A stretch of 64,000 nucleotides of DNA. Source: Chryseolinea lacunae. GTDB lineage: Bacteria; Bacteroidota; Bacteroidia; Cytophagales; Cyclobacteriaceae. This document shows positions 54,197 through 63,331 of the stretch, piece after piece (the stretch's first letter is position 1; the number at the start of each line of letters is the position of its first letter). The stretch spans positions 37,923-101,922 of the forward strand of contig NZ_JAERRB010000020.1 of the NCBI RefSeq assembly GCF_016735595.1. The letters are read 5' to 3'. The translations under genes were made by a program, and so were the position numbers. The notes beneath the pieces are model-generated. The model saw only the letters and a program-made list of their open reading frames with translations, was not told where the DNA came from and ran no database searches.

Positions 54197-54967
54197 TTAG
54201 ATCGACTCTTTAATCCAATTCATAAAAGGTGTCGCCTTAATCTTGCTGACTATTATCGGTTCCGGGGTCTTAAGAAAAAGCTTAGCAATAAATTTTCTTG
54301 AGAAATACCTTTCAATTTCCTGAATGCTATTCCGATGAATCAGGTACTGGCGATTGACGCGAAAAAAGGTTGACGGGTTCAACTTTGACTCGAGATCGTC
54401 CATCGTTTCCTGGATAAAATACTGCTGTTGATTGAAGAGGTAAACCGAAACAACACCATTGTTATAATACAAGTAAGCTACATCTTCGGCTTTCACCGGC
54501 ATGATCTTATCCCGCACGTTGATAAGCAAGGTAGTCTGATAGGAAGGTCGGAGTTGTCTTATCAATGCTTCCAGTTGATTAGCTGATGGCTGCCTCTTTG
54601 AAAAAGCAGCTTTGAGTTCGTCATATTTGCGGAGACTTTCCTCCACCTTAGCGGGCGTCATCGGTTTAAGCAGATAGGAAATTCCATTCGCCTCAAACGC
54701 CTTCAAGGTGTATTCGTCAAATGCAGTGCAGAAGATGATGGGTGATGAAAGGTCTATGTTCTTGTATATCTCAAAGCTCAGTCCATCGGACAATTGGATA
54801 TCCGAGAAAATGATATCAGGCGGGTCGTTCTGTTGAAACCATTCGGAGGCTTCCTCGATGGATCCCATTGTTTTAACGATCACAATATCTTTTCGGATCT
54901 GCTCGAGTATATCCTTCAACTCGTTAGCCGCCTTCGGCTCATCTTCTATAATGACGGCGTTAATCAT
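54197..54967 (-). CDS. LytTR-family response regulator
   Basis: 256 residues: receiver (1-118; acidic E8-D9-E10, phospho-acceptor D56 in IIFSDIQLSDG, Lys in LLKPM) and LytTR DNA-binding domain (about 148-250; LLINVRDKIMPVKAEDVAYLYYNNGVVSVYL, FFRVNRQYLIHRNSIQEI). Its ATG overlaps the stop of the LytS-like gene by four bases. It is last in the long envelope operon, so it may control it. Confidence 0.92.
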   Translation of the reverse strand: MINAVIIEDEPKAANELKDILEQIRKDIVIVKTMGSIEEASEWFQQNDPPDIIFSDIQLSDGLSFEIYKNIDLSSPIIFCTAFDEYTLKAFEANGISYLLKPMTPAKVEESLRKYDELKAAFSKRQPSANQLEALIRQLRPSYQTTLLINVRDKIMPVKAEDVAYLYYNNGVVSVYLFNQQQYFIQETMDDLESKLNPSTFFRVNRQYLIHRNSIQEIERYFSRKFIAKLFLKTPEPIIVSKIKATPFMNWIKESI

Positions 54968-55449
54968 ACCAGCACCGGTAATTTTACTATAAAATGCGTA
55001 GCCGTTTTTTCAATCACAATTTCCTTGTTAGCCAGCAATCCATAGCGCTCATGAATATTTTTCAGACCGCTCTGTGATGAATCATTGGGCAGGGAGTGTT
55101 TCAATTGAAGATTATTTCTAACCACGATAAACTCATCATTGTCGGTTATTTCAAGGTAGAGTGGTCTGGCGGGTGACACGATATTGTGCTTTACCGCATT
55201 CTCCACCAGGGTCTGCAATGCTAGCGGAGGCAGAGAGGTTTTCCGGGTTCTCTCACCAATGCTGATCTCCACCTGCAATCCACTTTCAAACCGTTCGCTT
55301 AAGATGTATAAGTACGACTCGGTAAACTTCAGTTCATCCTCCACCGCAACCATGTCGTTCTCTTTGTATTGAAGCAGGTAGCGATATACATTGGATACCT
55401 CACCGATATATTCTTTTACCTTCTTTAAAAAAAGATATGGTTCCGGCAT
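54964..55449 (-). pseudogene. LytS-type histidine kinase remnant lacking membrane and phospho-acceptor regions
   Basis: 161 codons. From KEYIGEVSNVYRYLLQYKEND on it matches the C-terminal half of LytS/YehU-type kinases, with the HATPase N box LQTLVENAVKHNIV and G box SGLKNIHERYGLL intact. The usual transmembrane part and the His_kinase segment with NPHFLFN (the phospho-acceptor His) are absent. The 116 bases between this ATG and the upstream gene contain neither in any frame. Either the gene is a remnant left by a rearrangement, or a free-standing ATPase module is still made, since its stop remains coupled to the LytTR gene. Confidence 0.7.
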
Positions 55450-55565
55450 TAACTAAACAGGGGTTGAAACAGCGAAGGAAATACAATCTGGCAATCGGGG
55501 TGGTTGTATCTCTGTTCATCTCCCTGTTGGCTACCGTTCCCCGGATTTTGAGGACAGAGGAATGC

Positions 55566-56450
55566 TCAATCTTTGCTCAACACCCACGCAATCATGGCTT
55601 CGGCGAGGAACGCGTTTTCCTGGTATTGATTGTAGGGGATGCGTTTTCCTCCTTGCAAATCGAAAGTCAAGATACTCAAAACTCCCGTTTGCGAAGCTTC
55701 ATAGGTTTCAAATTTACGCTTTAGCGAGTACCCTCCTCGAAGGGTGACCAGCCAATGCCGGGTAAGTTGATATTCGACCCCGCAACCAGCATTCCATTGT
55801 TTTTTTTGGAAATAACGGGATTCATAGTCTTTCCTGGACAGTCGGTAGGTAGCATTATCGGGCTTAAGAAAGAAAGTTAACCCAACCTTAGGCCTAAGTG
55901 CATACCGCAGTTGGGTATTTAATGGTAGAGGCCCCGTCATCCTTAGCCGTGGGGTAATACGCCAGTGGAAGTCAATGAACGGCGCCACAAGCACACCGAA
56001 AAACTGCTTGCTAAAGGCGATGCCATACCACATGGTGAATTTCTCGTGAAGCTTGGTTTTGTACCGCATACCGACCGAGTAACGGAAGTCTTCGTTCGAT
56101 ACATCCTTGAAATCCGAATAGACACCGGCTGAAGCAAAGCCGAGAAGCGCATGCCCGTTGTCAAAATTCCGATTGAAGAGGAATTGAGCTGATATTCCCT
56201 GAACACTGAGGTCGCCAATCAACGGGCCGCGGTTTGTCCAGAGTGACTCGTACCCAATGCCGCCACCAAACATACTACGACCCTTCATTTTCAGGGGAAA
56301 CTTCACGTTGAAATCCACCGCGTGCAGGGCATCGCGCTCGCCATTCAGCATGACGGGCGATATAGAATATTTTACATGAAAAACTTCCTTGTCGAATTGC
56401 GCCATGGCATGGGAGGAAAGACAGGAAAGGATCAGCATTAACCTTTTCAT
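55566..56450 (-). CDS. Outer-membrane beta-barrel protein (DUF6268-like)
   Basis: 294 residues from ATG 56450, which overlaps the previous stop as ATGA; signal peptide MKRLMLILSCLSSHAMAQ. The rest alternates hydrophobic and polar residues as in a beta-barrel of about 12-14 strands (FGGGIGYESLW, YSVGMRYKTKL, LRYALRPKVGLTFFL, VTLRGGYSLKRKFETYEA), ending in an aromatic/hydrophobic strand AEAMIAWVLSKD. Probably an outer-membrane protein of the transport operon. Family assignment is from memory. Confidence 0.7.
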   Translation of the reverse strand: MKRLMLILSCLSSHAMAQFDKEVFHVKYSISPVMLNGERDALHAVDFNVKFPLKMKGRSMFGGGIGYESLWTNRGPLIGDLSVQGISAQFLFNRNFDNGHALLGFASAGVYSDFKDVSNEDFRYSVGMRYKTKLHEKFTMWYGIAFSKQFFGVLVAPFIDFHWRITPRLRMTGPLPLNTQLRYALRPKVGLTFFLKPDNATYRLSRKDYESRYFQKKQWNAGCGVEYQLTRHWLVTLRGGYSLKRKFETYEASQTGVLSILTFDLQGGKRIPYNQYQENAFLAEAMIAWVLSKD

Positions 56451-56956
56451 TCTATTTTCCAAGTATAAAGAGCAGACCTACCAGCATGGTTTGTTGGGTA
56501 CTCCCACGGTGCCGCCGCACGCACGAGCGCCGGGTGCTTCCGTTGAAAGGCTTCCGCCAGGAAAAACGCGTTCCCCATGCCCAGGATAAATACCCGCGAG
56601 ATATCCGTTCTGAAATTTTGCTGAACCTGGAAAATGATTTTTAACAAGAAATTTTCATCCCATCGCAGCGAATCTGCATGATTGCCGGATGCCCATTGGT
56701 TTCTTAGTCCCACCGGAAAAACAATCAGTGCTGGCTGGCTTAGTTGCGACCAGTCCAATTTTGCCAAGGCCATGGGAAGTATATGGCTATCGTGCAATAA
56801 AATAACCATCGGCAGGTTAGACACTTCCGGCGCGGGAGTCTCCAGCAGGTAGGATCGCGGGAGACTATCGGACTCAATCGAAAAAAAATGCTGTGCTTCT
56901 ACGGCAAGGTTGCACCCGGAAAGAAAAGTAGCGATGACAAAACCTGCGAACCTCAT
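56447..56956 (-). CDS. Esterase-like lipoprotein lacking the catalytic serine
   Basis: 169 residues; lipobox LSGC15. The order of segments (RSYLLETP, LPMVILLHD, PALIVFPVG, ISRVFILGM, HPALVRAAAPWEY) is that of LpqC/PHB-depolymerase-type alpha/beta hydrolases. The nucleophile elbow, normally GMSNGA, reads G126-M-G-N-A, so the Ser is Gly, and the oxyanion HGG reads HDS. The C-terminal part with Asp and His is missing. A non-catalytic, perhaps binding or accessory, role is likely. Overlaps the ATPase gene and the next gene by four bases each, so it is translated with the transporter. Confidence 0.6.
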   Translation of the reverse strand: MRFAGFVIATFLSGCNLAVEAQHFFSIESDSLPRSYLLETPAPEVSNLPMVILLHDSHILPMALAKLDWSQLSQPALIVFPVGLRNQWASGNHADSLRWDENFLLKIIFQVQQNFRTDISRVFILGMGNAFFLAEAFQRKHPALVRAAAPWEYPTNHAGRSALYTWKIE

Positions 56957-57633
56957 CGCGTATGCTGATTGACGATGACACCGTCGGACATTTCGATGAT
57001 GCGGTCAGACTTGGCCGCAAAATCGTTGTCATGCGTTACGGTGATGACAGTCTTCTGCTGCTCCCTGCAAAGTTGCTGAAGCATGTCGAACACAATGGCG
57101 GTGTTGCGTGTGTCGAGGTTTCCGGTTGGCTCATCGCCCATAACAATGTCTGGATTGTTGATCAAGGCGCGGGCAATGGCCACTCGTTGCTGCTGCCCCC
57201 CGGAGATACGCGAAGCAGTCTTGAGCGCCTGATGTCCCACGCCCAATAGTGTTAACTTTTCATAAGCTTGTTCCTCGATCTGCGCACGGGAAAGCTTCCC
57301 AAGCCTTAAGGCGGGAATCATGACATTCTTCAAACAGGAGAAATCTGGCAACAGGTAGTGAAATTGAAATACAAATCCCAGGTGCGCATTTCGAAATGCA
57401 GCCAGCGCGTCCTGCTTTTTACCGGTGATATTTTCACCGGCGAGCTGCACGCTGCCGTCATAGGCTGTATCCATCGTGGATAGTATGTAAAGAAGTGTCG
57501 ATTTTCCACAGCCGGACTTGCCAACAATAGAAACAAATTCGCCTTTCTTCACCTCAAAGGAGATGTCTTTCAATGCTTGAAATTTATCAGGAGCATAGAA
57601 GTACTTATTGATGTGATTTGCTTGTAATGCCAT
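56953..57633 (-). CDS. LolD/MacB-type ABC transporter ATPase
   Basis: 226 residues from ATG 57633 (an ATG two codons earlier at 57639 is possible). Walker [10 protein letters not shown] (38-46), Q-loop [10 protein letters not shown], signature SGGQQQR, Walker [16 protein letters not shown]-loop VTHD. This is the MacB/LolD/FtsE subgroup that powers FtsX-fold permeases in mechanotransmission, working on periplasmic substrates. Partner: the permease encoded 11 bases upstream. Confidence 0.94.
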   Translation of the reverse strand: MALQANHINKYFYAPDKFQALKDISFEVKKGEFVSIVGKSGCGKSTLLYILSTMDTAYDGSVQLAGENITGKKQDALAAFRNAHLGFVFQFHYLLPDFSCLKNVMIPALRLGKLSRAQIEEQAYEKLTLLGVGHQALKTASRISGGQQQRVAIARALINNPDIVMGDEPTGNLDTRNTAIVFDMLQQLCREQQKTVITVTHDNDFAAKSDRIIEMSDGVIVNQHTR

Positions 57634-57644
57634 GATCATAATTT

Positions 57645-58889
57645 TTATCCACGAATGATTTCAACAGGGTCAACATGGGATGCACGTAATGCCGGCACAT
57701 AGCCTGCAAAGAAGGACGTGATGATTCCAAACAGGGCGCCCTGGATATAGTGCTTCGCATAAAAAGATACGGGTAGGTACTCCAGGTTTCCTTTTCCGAT
57801 ATATATCATGGAGCCGGTTTTAGACAGCAGCCAGCCCAGGAGTATACCGGTGAAACTTCCAAGAAGTCCGATAAAGAGTGCCTGGAAAATGAAAATGGCC
57901 ACCACATGCCTGCCTGCAAACCCGGTAGCTTTCAGGATCGCGATCTCTTTAATTTTCTCATAAATCATCATATTAAGGATATTGTATATACCAAAGCCCG
58001 CGACAATGAGGATGGTAATTACTACCGAGTTGGCAATCATGTCTCGAATCATCCGGGCGGCAATGGACTGCTCATTGGCAGATTGCCACGTTTCCACGCG
58101 GTAGCCCGTGACCAGCTCGAACTGCTTTCCAATACGGTTGGCCTTTGTATAGTCCTTCAGGTTTACATAGATATCGGTGATGTAGCTGCGGTCTTTTTTT
58201 AGCAACTGCTGCACGACTGAAAGGTTGGCATAACATTTTGTTTGGTCCACATTTTTGATGGTGGTCCGGAATATCCCTGAAACGTGAAGCACCTTGGTGG
58301 AACCCTTCGACGTGGTTAATGTAATATTATCTCCCGTCTTCAGGCTCAGGTTTTCCGCCATACCAGAGCCGATGATGATACCGTTGGGATCGGTGCTCAG
58401 GTCCTTTACCGTGCCGGCGATCATCGTCGAGGTGATGTCGAACATTTTATCCTGCTCCAGGATGTTTACACCCGATACATTCCCGTTCTCTTGGAGACTG
58501 CCGTTCGAGCAGATTATCGTGGCCGTAATCTGGGGCGACACGGCCAGAGACGCCGGGTTCGTTTTTAATGCCTGTAACAGTGTGTAGGGGTCGTCTATGC
58601 GTTCGTCGCTGTTGACCATCTTCGGATTACTGATGAGATTTGTAGAGGCCTTGCCGAGGAAGTGGTTAAGCCGGTCGCTGTTGCTGATCTGATGATCACG
58701 GTACAGGCGGATGTGCGGCGTGGCACTTAACGTCATTTTTTCAAAGTATTCATTGGTTCCGCTGATAAGTGAGTTCATGAAAATATACATGCTGATGCCA
58801 AACGTGACACCCAGTGAGGCCACAAGTGTTTGCTTCTTCTTTGCGATGAGGTAGGTCAGTGCAACCTCGGAATTAATGTTGATGCTCAT
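57645..58889 (-). CDS. FtsX/LolCE-type ABC permease
   Basis: 414 residues: TM1 (about 22-42, TLVASLGVTFGISMYIFMNSLI), a MacB_PCD-type periplasmic domain (about 50-265), then three TMs (about 283-308, 332-360, 375-400), ending RASHVDPVEIIRG. Single-module size matches LolC/LolE/MacB transmembrane part. KIKEIAILKATGFAGRHV is the FtsX coupling-helix region. Overlaps the PagL-like gene by four bases. Confidence 0.92.
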   Translation of the reverse strand: MSININSEVALTYLIAKKKQTLVASLGVTFGISMYIFMNSLISGTNEYFEKMTLSATPHIRLYRDHQISNSDRLNHFLGKASTNLISNPKMVNSDERIDDPYTLLQALKTNPASLAVSPQITATIICSNGSLQENGNVSGVNILEQDKMFDITSTMIAGTVKDLSTDPNGIIIGSGMAENLSLKTGDNITLTTSKGSTKVLHVSGIFRTTIKNVDQTKCYANLSVVQQLLKKDRSYITDIYVNLKDYTKANRIGKQFELVTGYRVETWQSANEQSIAARMIRDMIANSVVITILIVAGFGIYNILNMMIYEKIKEIAILKATGFAGRHVVAIFIFQALFIGLLGSFTGILLGWLLSKTGSMIYIGKGNLEYLPVSFYAKHYIQGALFGIITSFFAGYVPALRASHVDPVEIIRG

Positions 58890-59605
58890 CGTTTAGGAGT
58901 GTAGAGGAAACCTATGCTGAATCCGTTACTGTCATGACCGGGGTTTCTGTCATCGCTGGGATGATCCCCGTTTGAAACATGCACGTGCCTGACACCAACG
59001 ATAAGAGCCAGGGATCTTTCGAGCGTGATTTCTGCGCCAACGCCGTATTTAGGTGACCCATTAAAGTGGGTTCCCATACGCTCGTCCCCGAAAAACCCGG
59101 AGGGTTGTGGAAATTCATCCAAGAACACAATAAGGCCTGCACCGCTTTCAAAATACAATCGCCACTTTTCCTGGTGCACCAGGTAGAACCTCACAAATGG
59201 ACGGAGGCCAAACCCCCAGGTGTCATTCACATTATCGCGTACGTGGTATGCCGAAACCTCACCTCCAAGCGCCATCCATCGCCTGGCAAAAAACAACACT
59301 CCGGTATTGTTCTGAAAAACAGACGTTTTGTTGGCATAATAGCCTCGAGAAATTCCGCTTTCGTTGAAATAGGCAAACCGTGCTCTTTGGGTTGAGTCTT
59401 GGTGAGTAAATAGCAAAATCGCTGCGGCTGCGATGGCGGGTATCCATAGGCCATTTCCCGTATGAAGAGAAATGGGAGAAACTCCCAACGGATTTTGATA
59501 CCACTTGGTGAAAGGTGGCAACTGGCCTATTGATGGCTTCGCAGATTGGCCATGCACAAATCCGCTCATCAGAATCAGGAAAATGATGGAGCCGTACCTC
59601 AACAT
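58886..59605 (-). CDS. PagL-like acyloxyacyl hydrolase (lipid A 3-O-deacylase family)
   Basis: 239 residues with a signal peptide (ending GFVHGQ). The C-terminal half is an eight-strand barrel like PagL; the catalytic pair of PagL, His-x-Ser, is found as H209-V-S211 in VRHVHVSNGDHPSDDRNPGHDSNGF, with the typical N-x-G segment after it. Known members remove the 3-O-acyl chain of lipid A in the outer membrane. Encoded between the HlyD-like adaptor (two bases away) and the permease (four-base overlap), which ties lipid deacylation to the transporter. Confidence 0.85.
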   Translation of the reverse strand: MLRYGSIIFLILMSGFVHGQSAKPSIGQLPPFTKWYQNPLGVSPISLHTGNGLWIPAIAAAAILLFTHQDSTQRARFAYFNESGISRGYYANKTSVFQNNTGVLFFARRWMALGGEVSAYHVRDNVNDTWGFGLRPFVRFYLVHQEKWRLYFESGAGLIVFLDEFPQPSGFFGDERMGTHFNGSPKYGVGAEITLERSLALIVGVRHVHVSNGDHPSDDRNPGHDSNGFSIGFLYTPKR

Positions 59606-59607
59606 AT

Positions 59608-60708
59608 TTAAAATGGTTTTAAGATTTTATCCTCCGGGGTAACTCCGCTGATCACTTCTACCCACTCGGTTGAGATGATCCCGGTCTCCGGCGTAATGGT
59701 GTCCCTTACATTTCTACGCAAGACGACTACCTCGCCATTGGGGCCGAGGCAGGGACGGGGCATGAGCAGCGTTTTGGCTTTATGGTTCACAATGATATCG
59801 CCCTGAAGTAGAGTTCCTGCGATTGAGCCCGGCAGTAATTCATCAACGCTGGCTTCTACTCTGAAGGATTGTGTTTCAGTATCAAAGTAGGGATAGATGC
59901 GGGACACTTTAGCCTGGTAGCTTTTCCCTTTAGCCGTGTTGAGTTCTATCAGCACGCGTTGGCCTAGCTTTATTTTCGAGATACTCCCCTCATCTACGAA
60001 TAACATCACGATCAAGGAATCGGGGTGACCGAGCAGAGCAACCGCATCGCCTTTACGTACAAGCTCACCCGGTTTCTTGAACACTTGATAAACTCTCAGC
60101 CAGTCGGGTGACCGCAAGGTATAGTAGTGATTCCCCACTGAAGAGGATTGATACTGGCTTTGGGCCTGAACGAGCGATTGCTGGAGATTGAGTTGAGTAG
60201 CCTCAATATTTTCGCGGATAGACTTTTCATTGTTCACGTCCAGTTCATACTCAAGTTTTGCTTTATCGAGGTCTACCTGGGCCACAGACTTCGTTTCGAA
60301 CAAGCGATTTAACCGCGCGTACTGCAGCGAGTCGAGGGCACGTTTTTGTTGAGCCGTCTTCAAATCAATCCGTAACTTTTGCAACACCGGAGATTGAGGT
60401 GAAGTGTTTTGAACGGTCAATTGCAGATTCTTTTCCGCCGCATCCTCCTCGATCGCTTTTGAACTATTGTCGAGGGTAAATAACACAGCGCCATTTGCTG
60501 CCACATCAGACTCTTTCACGAAGGCATGCCGAAGATATCCTTCCGTGAACGAGGTGAGTACTCGCTGCCCGACCGGTTCAAGATGCCCTGTGGCGAAAAT
60601 TGCTTCCGTGATAGGTGCCTCCCGCGGTGTGACCCATGTGTCTTTCTCCTTGCAGGAATTACAAAAGAGAACCACCAACGGTAAAATAGGGACTAGATAG
60701 TTTTTCAT
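59608..60708 (-). CDS. HlyD/MacA-type periplasmic adaptor lipoprotein
   Basis: 366 residues; lipoprotein signal with Cys19 (FCNSC). Barrel-sandwich/lipoyl halves around 45-80 and 195-235 (GELVRKGDAVALLG), an alpha-helical hairpin between them (about 85-185), and a beta-barrel domain (about 240-300, GQRVLIELNTAKGK). Bridges inner-membrane transporter and TolC-like channel. One base separates it from the TolC-like gene. Confidence 0.92.
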   Translation of the reverse strand: MKNYLVPILPLVVLFCNSCKEKDTWVTPREAPITEAIFATGHLEPVGQRVLTSFTEGYLRHAFVKESDVAANGAVLFTLDNSSKAIEEDAAEKNLQLTVQNTSPQSPVLQKLRIDLKTAQQKRALDSLQYARLNRLFETKSVAQVDLDKAKLEYELDVNNEKSIRENIEATQLNLQQSLVQAQSQYQSSSVGNHYYTLRSPDWLRVYQVFKKPGELVRKGDAVALLGHPDSLIVMLFVDEGSISKIKLGQRVLIELNTAKGKSYQAKVSRIYPYFDTETQSFRVEASVDELLPGSIAGTLLQGDIIVNHKAKTLLMPRPCLGPNGEVVVLRRNVRDTITPETGIISTEWVEVISGVTPEDKILKPF

Positions 60709-60709
60709 G

Positions 60710-62023
60710 TCAGAAAGTTTTTAATCGAACCTGTACCTGCGCGTAGCGGATGAAATAATCAGATAGGTACTGGAGGTATTGATTTCTGTAGGTGATGTAA
60801 TCCTGATAAACCTCCAGCCGCTCATCCACTGAAATCTGACCTGCATCCAACCGATGAGCGGCATGGCTGTCATTTAGGTGATACAGTTCCAGAATCTCCT
60901 TGGCGCCTGCCAAGGCGGTGTAGGCCTGCGTGAAATCATTAACCAGGTTTACATCGTCAATGGCGGTATTGGATAAAATGCTCTCATATTGCCTTTGCTT
61001 TGACTCAAAATCGATTTTAGATCGGTCAAGCTGATACGACCTGGTGTGATGCGCCATGATCGGAATGCTGAGGCGTAGCCCCCAATACTGTTGCGGCAGG
61101 CTGTTGGTATTGCCAAACGTCATGAAATCATTGCCGGTCACCTGAGCGTTAAAAGCATAGACTGCGGAAAGAACCGGACTAAATGCAGACCTTGAGGATT
61201 GGACCGTATTTCTGGCCGTAGCCATCTGGGCGTAGGCTAGCTTCACTGCCATTGCCGAAGAAGGCTCAAGTGATAGGTCTTCTATGTTTTGTCGTGCGAC
61301 AGTATCTGCCGGAAGATTTAGTGAATCATCCAACGGCAGTTCCAGCAATTGCTTGAGTTGGTTCAAGGCAGTTTGCCCGTTACTCCGGGCAACATGAAGG
61401 GTTAAGGCTGCCGCCTTCACCTGGATGGTTGCCAAATTGAGTGTGACTTCACTTACTTGTCCCAGCGCAAACAAATGAGCTGTGTGTTTCAGGGTCTCAT
61501 TGGAGGCGGCCAGACTTTCCTGTGCCAACGCCTCCGCCTCGTGCATCAAGTGATAGGTGAAATAGACCTGCGCCGAAAGCTGATAGACCTCCTGCTTGCT
61601 GATCTTCCACTGGCTTTCGCTGATCACCTCATTATACCTGGCTCCCCGCACGGTATACCAGTTTGAGGGATTAATCAAATCAAGTTGGGCGTTCAGGCCT
61701 GCGGTATAGTTGTAACGCTTTCCGAATTTCTCCTCGACATAAACGCCGGGCTCGCCCCCAAACAATTCGGCCGGAACCAGCGTGGGCTGAATGGTGACAT
61801 TATCTGTAAATGCTCCGTTAAGGCTGATGCTGGGAAGTAGATTTCCATAAGCCTGTCGCACAGCACCCGCCGCAACCTGCCGCTGGGCTCCGGTGGTGAC
61901 TACCTGAACATTGTGCTGTTCAGCATACGCCCACACTTCCTCCAGCGATCGGAATACATGTTGGGCGCGAAGCTGACCACACCAAGCCAGCAGGAAAACA
62001 AGCAACGCGAACCGTACTTTCAT
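60710..62023 (-). CDS. TolC-family outer-membrane channel
   Basis: 437 residues; signal peptide ending GQLRAQ. Two OEP repeats with long helices (QVVTTGAQRQVAAGAVRQAYGNLLPSISLNG; SSRSAFSPVLSAVYAFNAQ) and conserved helix ends such as DRSKIDFESKQRQYESI. Forms the outer-membrane trimer of the tripartite exporter encoded by this operon. Confidence 0.93.
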   Translation of the reverse strand: MKVRFALLVFLLAWCGQLRAQHVFRSLEEVWAYAEQHNVQVVTTGAQRQVAAGAVRQAYGNLLPSISLNGAFTDNVTIQPTLVPAELFGGEPGVYVEEKFGKRYNYTAGLNAQLDLINPSNWYTVRGARYNEVISESQWKISKQEVYQLSAQVYFTYHLMHEAEALAQESLAASNETLKHTAHLFALGQVSEVTLNLATIQVKAAALTLHVARSNGQTALNQLKQLLELPLDDSLNLPADTVARQNIEDLSLEPSSAMAVKLAYAQMATARNTVQSSRSAFSPVLSAVYAFNAQVTGNDFMTFGNTNSLPQQYWGLRLSIPIMAHHTRSYQLDRSKIDFESKQRQYESILSNTAIDDVNLVNDFTQAYTALAGAKEILELYHLNDSHAAHRLDAGQISVDERLEVYQDYITYRNQYLQYLSDYFIRYAQVQVRLKTF

Positions 62024-62027
62024 GACC

Positions 62028-62414
62028 TTACTTCACCCTTGTCCAGTAGACCGATTTTGACATGCCCCCTTTCGAAGCGGTGATTTTTAGTTTATCATCG
62101 CCCTCGAAAGAAATCACACATGACAGATCACCTCGGGCAGGCGTTACCGCAGTGCCGTGAAATTTCTTTCCGTTCCAAACGAGTTCTTTGAAAAGCAGGT
62201 CACCCGCTTTCAATTTTGAATCATCGGACACCCATACCAGCTTTCCAAAATATTTACCTTCGACTTCATAAAAATCTGTTTTGCGCGTGCCCTGCTCATT
62301 GGTCCAGATACCCTTTAATTTCTCTGGGACCTGAGAATGGCCTTGAAGTGCCGCCATAGACATCAGCCAGGTCAGACCAGTGGTAATGAGGTAATTCTTT
62401 GCTATCATTTTCAT
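62028..62414 (-). CDS. DUF2147-family periplasmic protein
   Basis: 128 residues: signal peptide (ending LQGHSQ), then a small lipocalin-like beta domain of the DUF2147 type (KGIWTNEQGTRKTDFYEVEGKYFGKLVWV ... WNGKKFHGT). Family members are often envelope-stress or lipid-linked, but function is unknown. First gene of the operon, four bases before the TolC-like gene. Confidence 0.8.
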   Translation of the reverse strand: MKMIAKNYLITTGLTWLMSMAALQGHSQVPEKLKGIWTNEQGTRKTDFYEVEGKYFGKLVWVSDDSKLKAGDLLFKELVWNGKKFHGTAVTPARGDLSCVISFEGDDKLKITASKGGMSKSVYWTRVK

Positions 62415-62962
62415 TTCTGTTCAGTTTTTATGCAAGTGTACGGCACCGGTGGCGGCAGATTCCGGAGAACCTGTATGAAATGGACAATGTGCCGGATGAA
62501 AAGGACAGGCCGTCAAAAACCATAGTGGTAGAGAAAACAATCGCAACACTCAACGCCGCCGTTTCCAGGGAATATAAAGTGGTGGCAGAAATAGTAACAA
62601 TCGGACAGCCTACGGAGATACCAGGCGTTACAACAGCTGATCAGCAGTGTAATGAGTAGCCACGCCAAAGCGAGGCCGAGGTCGTCTTTCTCCTTTTGCT
62701 TCATCTTGAGGATAAAATCCAAGGTTACCGGAAACCAGTTTCAGTGTTCTTCCAAAGTGAGATGAAGCAGACAAAAGGCGGGATGAGATGGCCTTCAACG
62801 GGGGAGGAAACTCCTCCCTCATGCGACGCCGTGCGGGTAATTCACGGCCACTATGATTGAGAATTATGTGATCATGCTATTGCATATCGAGCAACCAACT
62901 ATTACCTCACGCTCAAATCCTGATTTTCCTCACCGCTCGAGACAGGCCAAGTCTCCGCAGCA
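62415..62962. other. 548-base intergenic region
   Basis: Contains the promoter region of the long minus-strand operon, though no clear TAnnTTTG box is found. A minus frame (62704-62513) begins with one hydrophobic segment (LGLALAWLLITLLISC) and a plus frame (62465-62659) reads PENLYEMDNVPDEKDRPSK; neither has family support and both could be decayed sequence. A 7-bp hairpin GGGAGGA/TCCTCCC is at 62802-62818. Confidence 0.4.
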
Positions 62963-63157
62963 TCAACATTTGCCCTTTTCAATTCCGGCCTTATCCAGAA
63001 TCAGTTCCAGTGGGCAAAATCGGGTGAAGGAAGATTGCAAGAGATTGAGCCCGACAAATGCGGTCATCCCCAGCCAATAGATACTTACAAAATAAGCCAG
63101 GGTGATGCTGATCAGTATCATTATCCCGGCCACCGCTCTTACAATTCGTTCTCTCAT
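62963..63157 (-). CDS. DUF2892-family small membrane protein
   Basis: 64 residues. Starts MRERIVRAVAGIMILIS, two membrane spans (about 9-24 and 26-42), then the family block GLNLLQSSFTRFCPLELILDKAG. DUF2892 proteins are YgaP-like inner-membrane proteins frequently found near sulfur/metal or efflux genes. It lies 174 bases downstream of the gene at 63332 on the same strand. Confidence 0.85.
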   Translation of the reverse strand: MRERIVRAVAGIMILISITLAYFVSIYWLGMTAFVGLNLLQSSFTRFCPLELILDKAGIEKGKC

Positions 63158-63331
63158 ATCAATGCATTTTTAGTTTCAATGTTAATTTCCGTGTACGTCT
63201 GCCTTCTTTGTTACTTCGCAGCGCTTTCAATTCACTGCATGCCCGCTTGATTGCATCCTTCCCGGAACAGCAACAGGAGTCACTCGTCTAGTCCTTAGTT
63301 GATGTAGTGGCTGATGTCCGTTGTTATGATG

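Noticed and set aside
62399..62722. Plus frame of 86 codons and minus frame of 69 codons upstream of the DUF2147 gene
   Set aside because: They overlap each other and the promoter region of the long operon. One has a single hydrophobic stretch, the other an acidic stretch, but neither is recognised.
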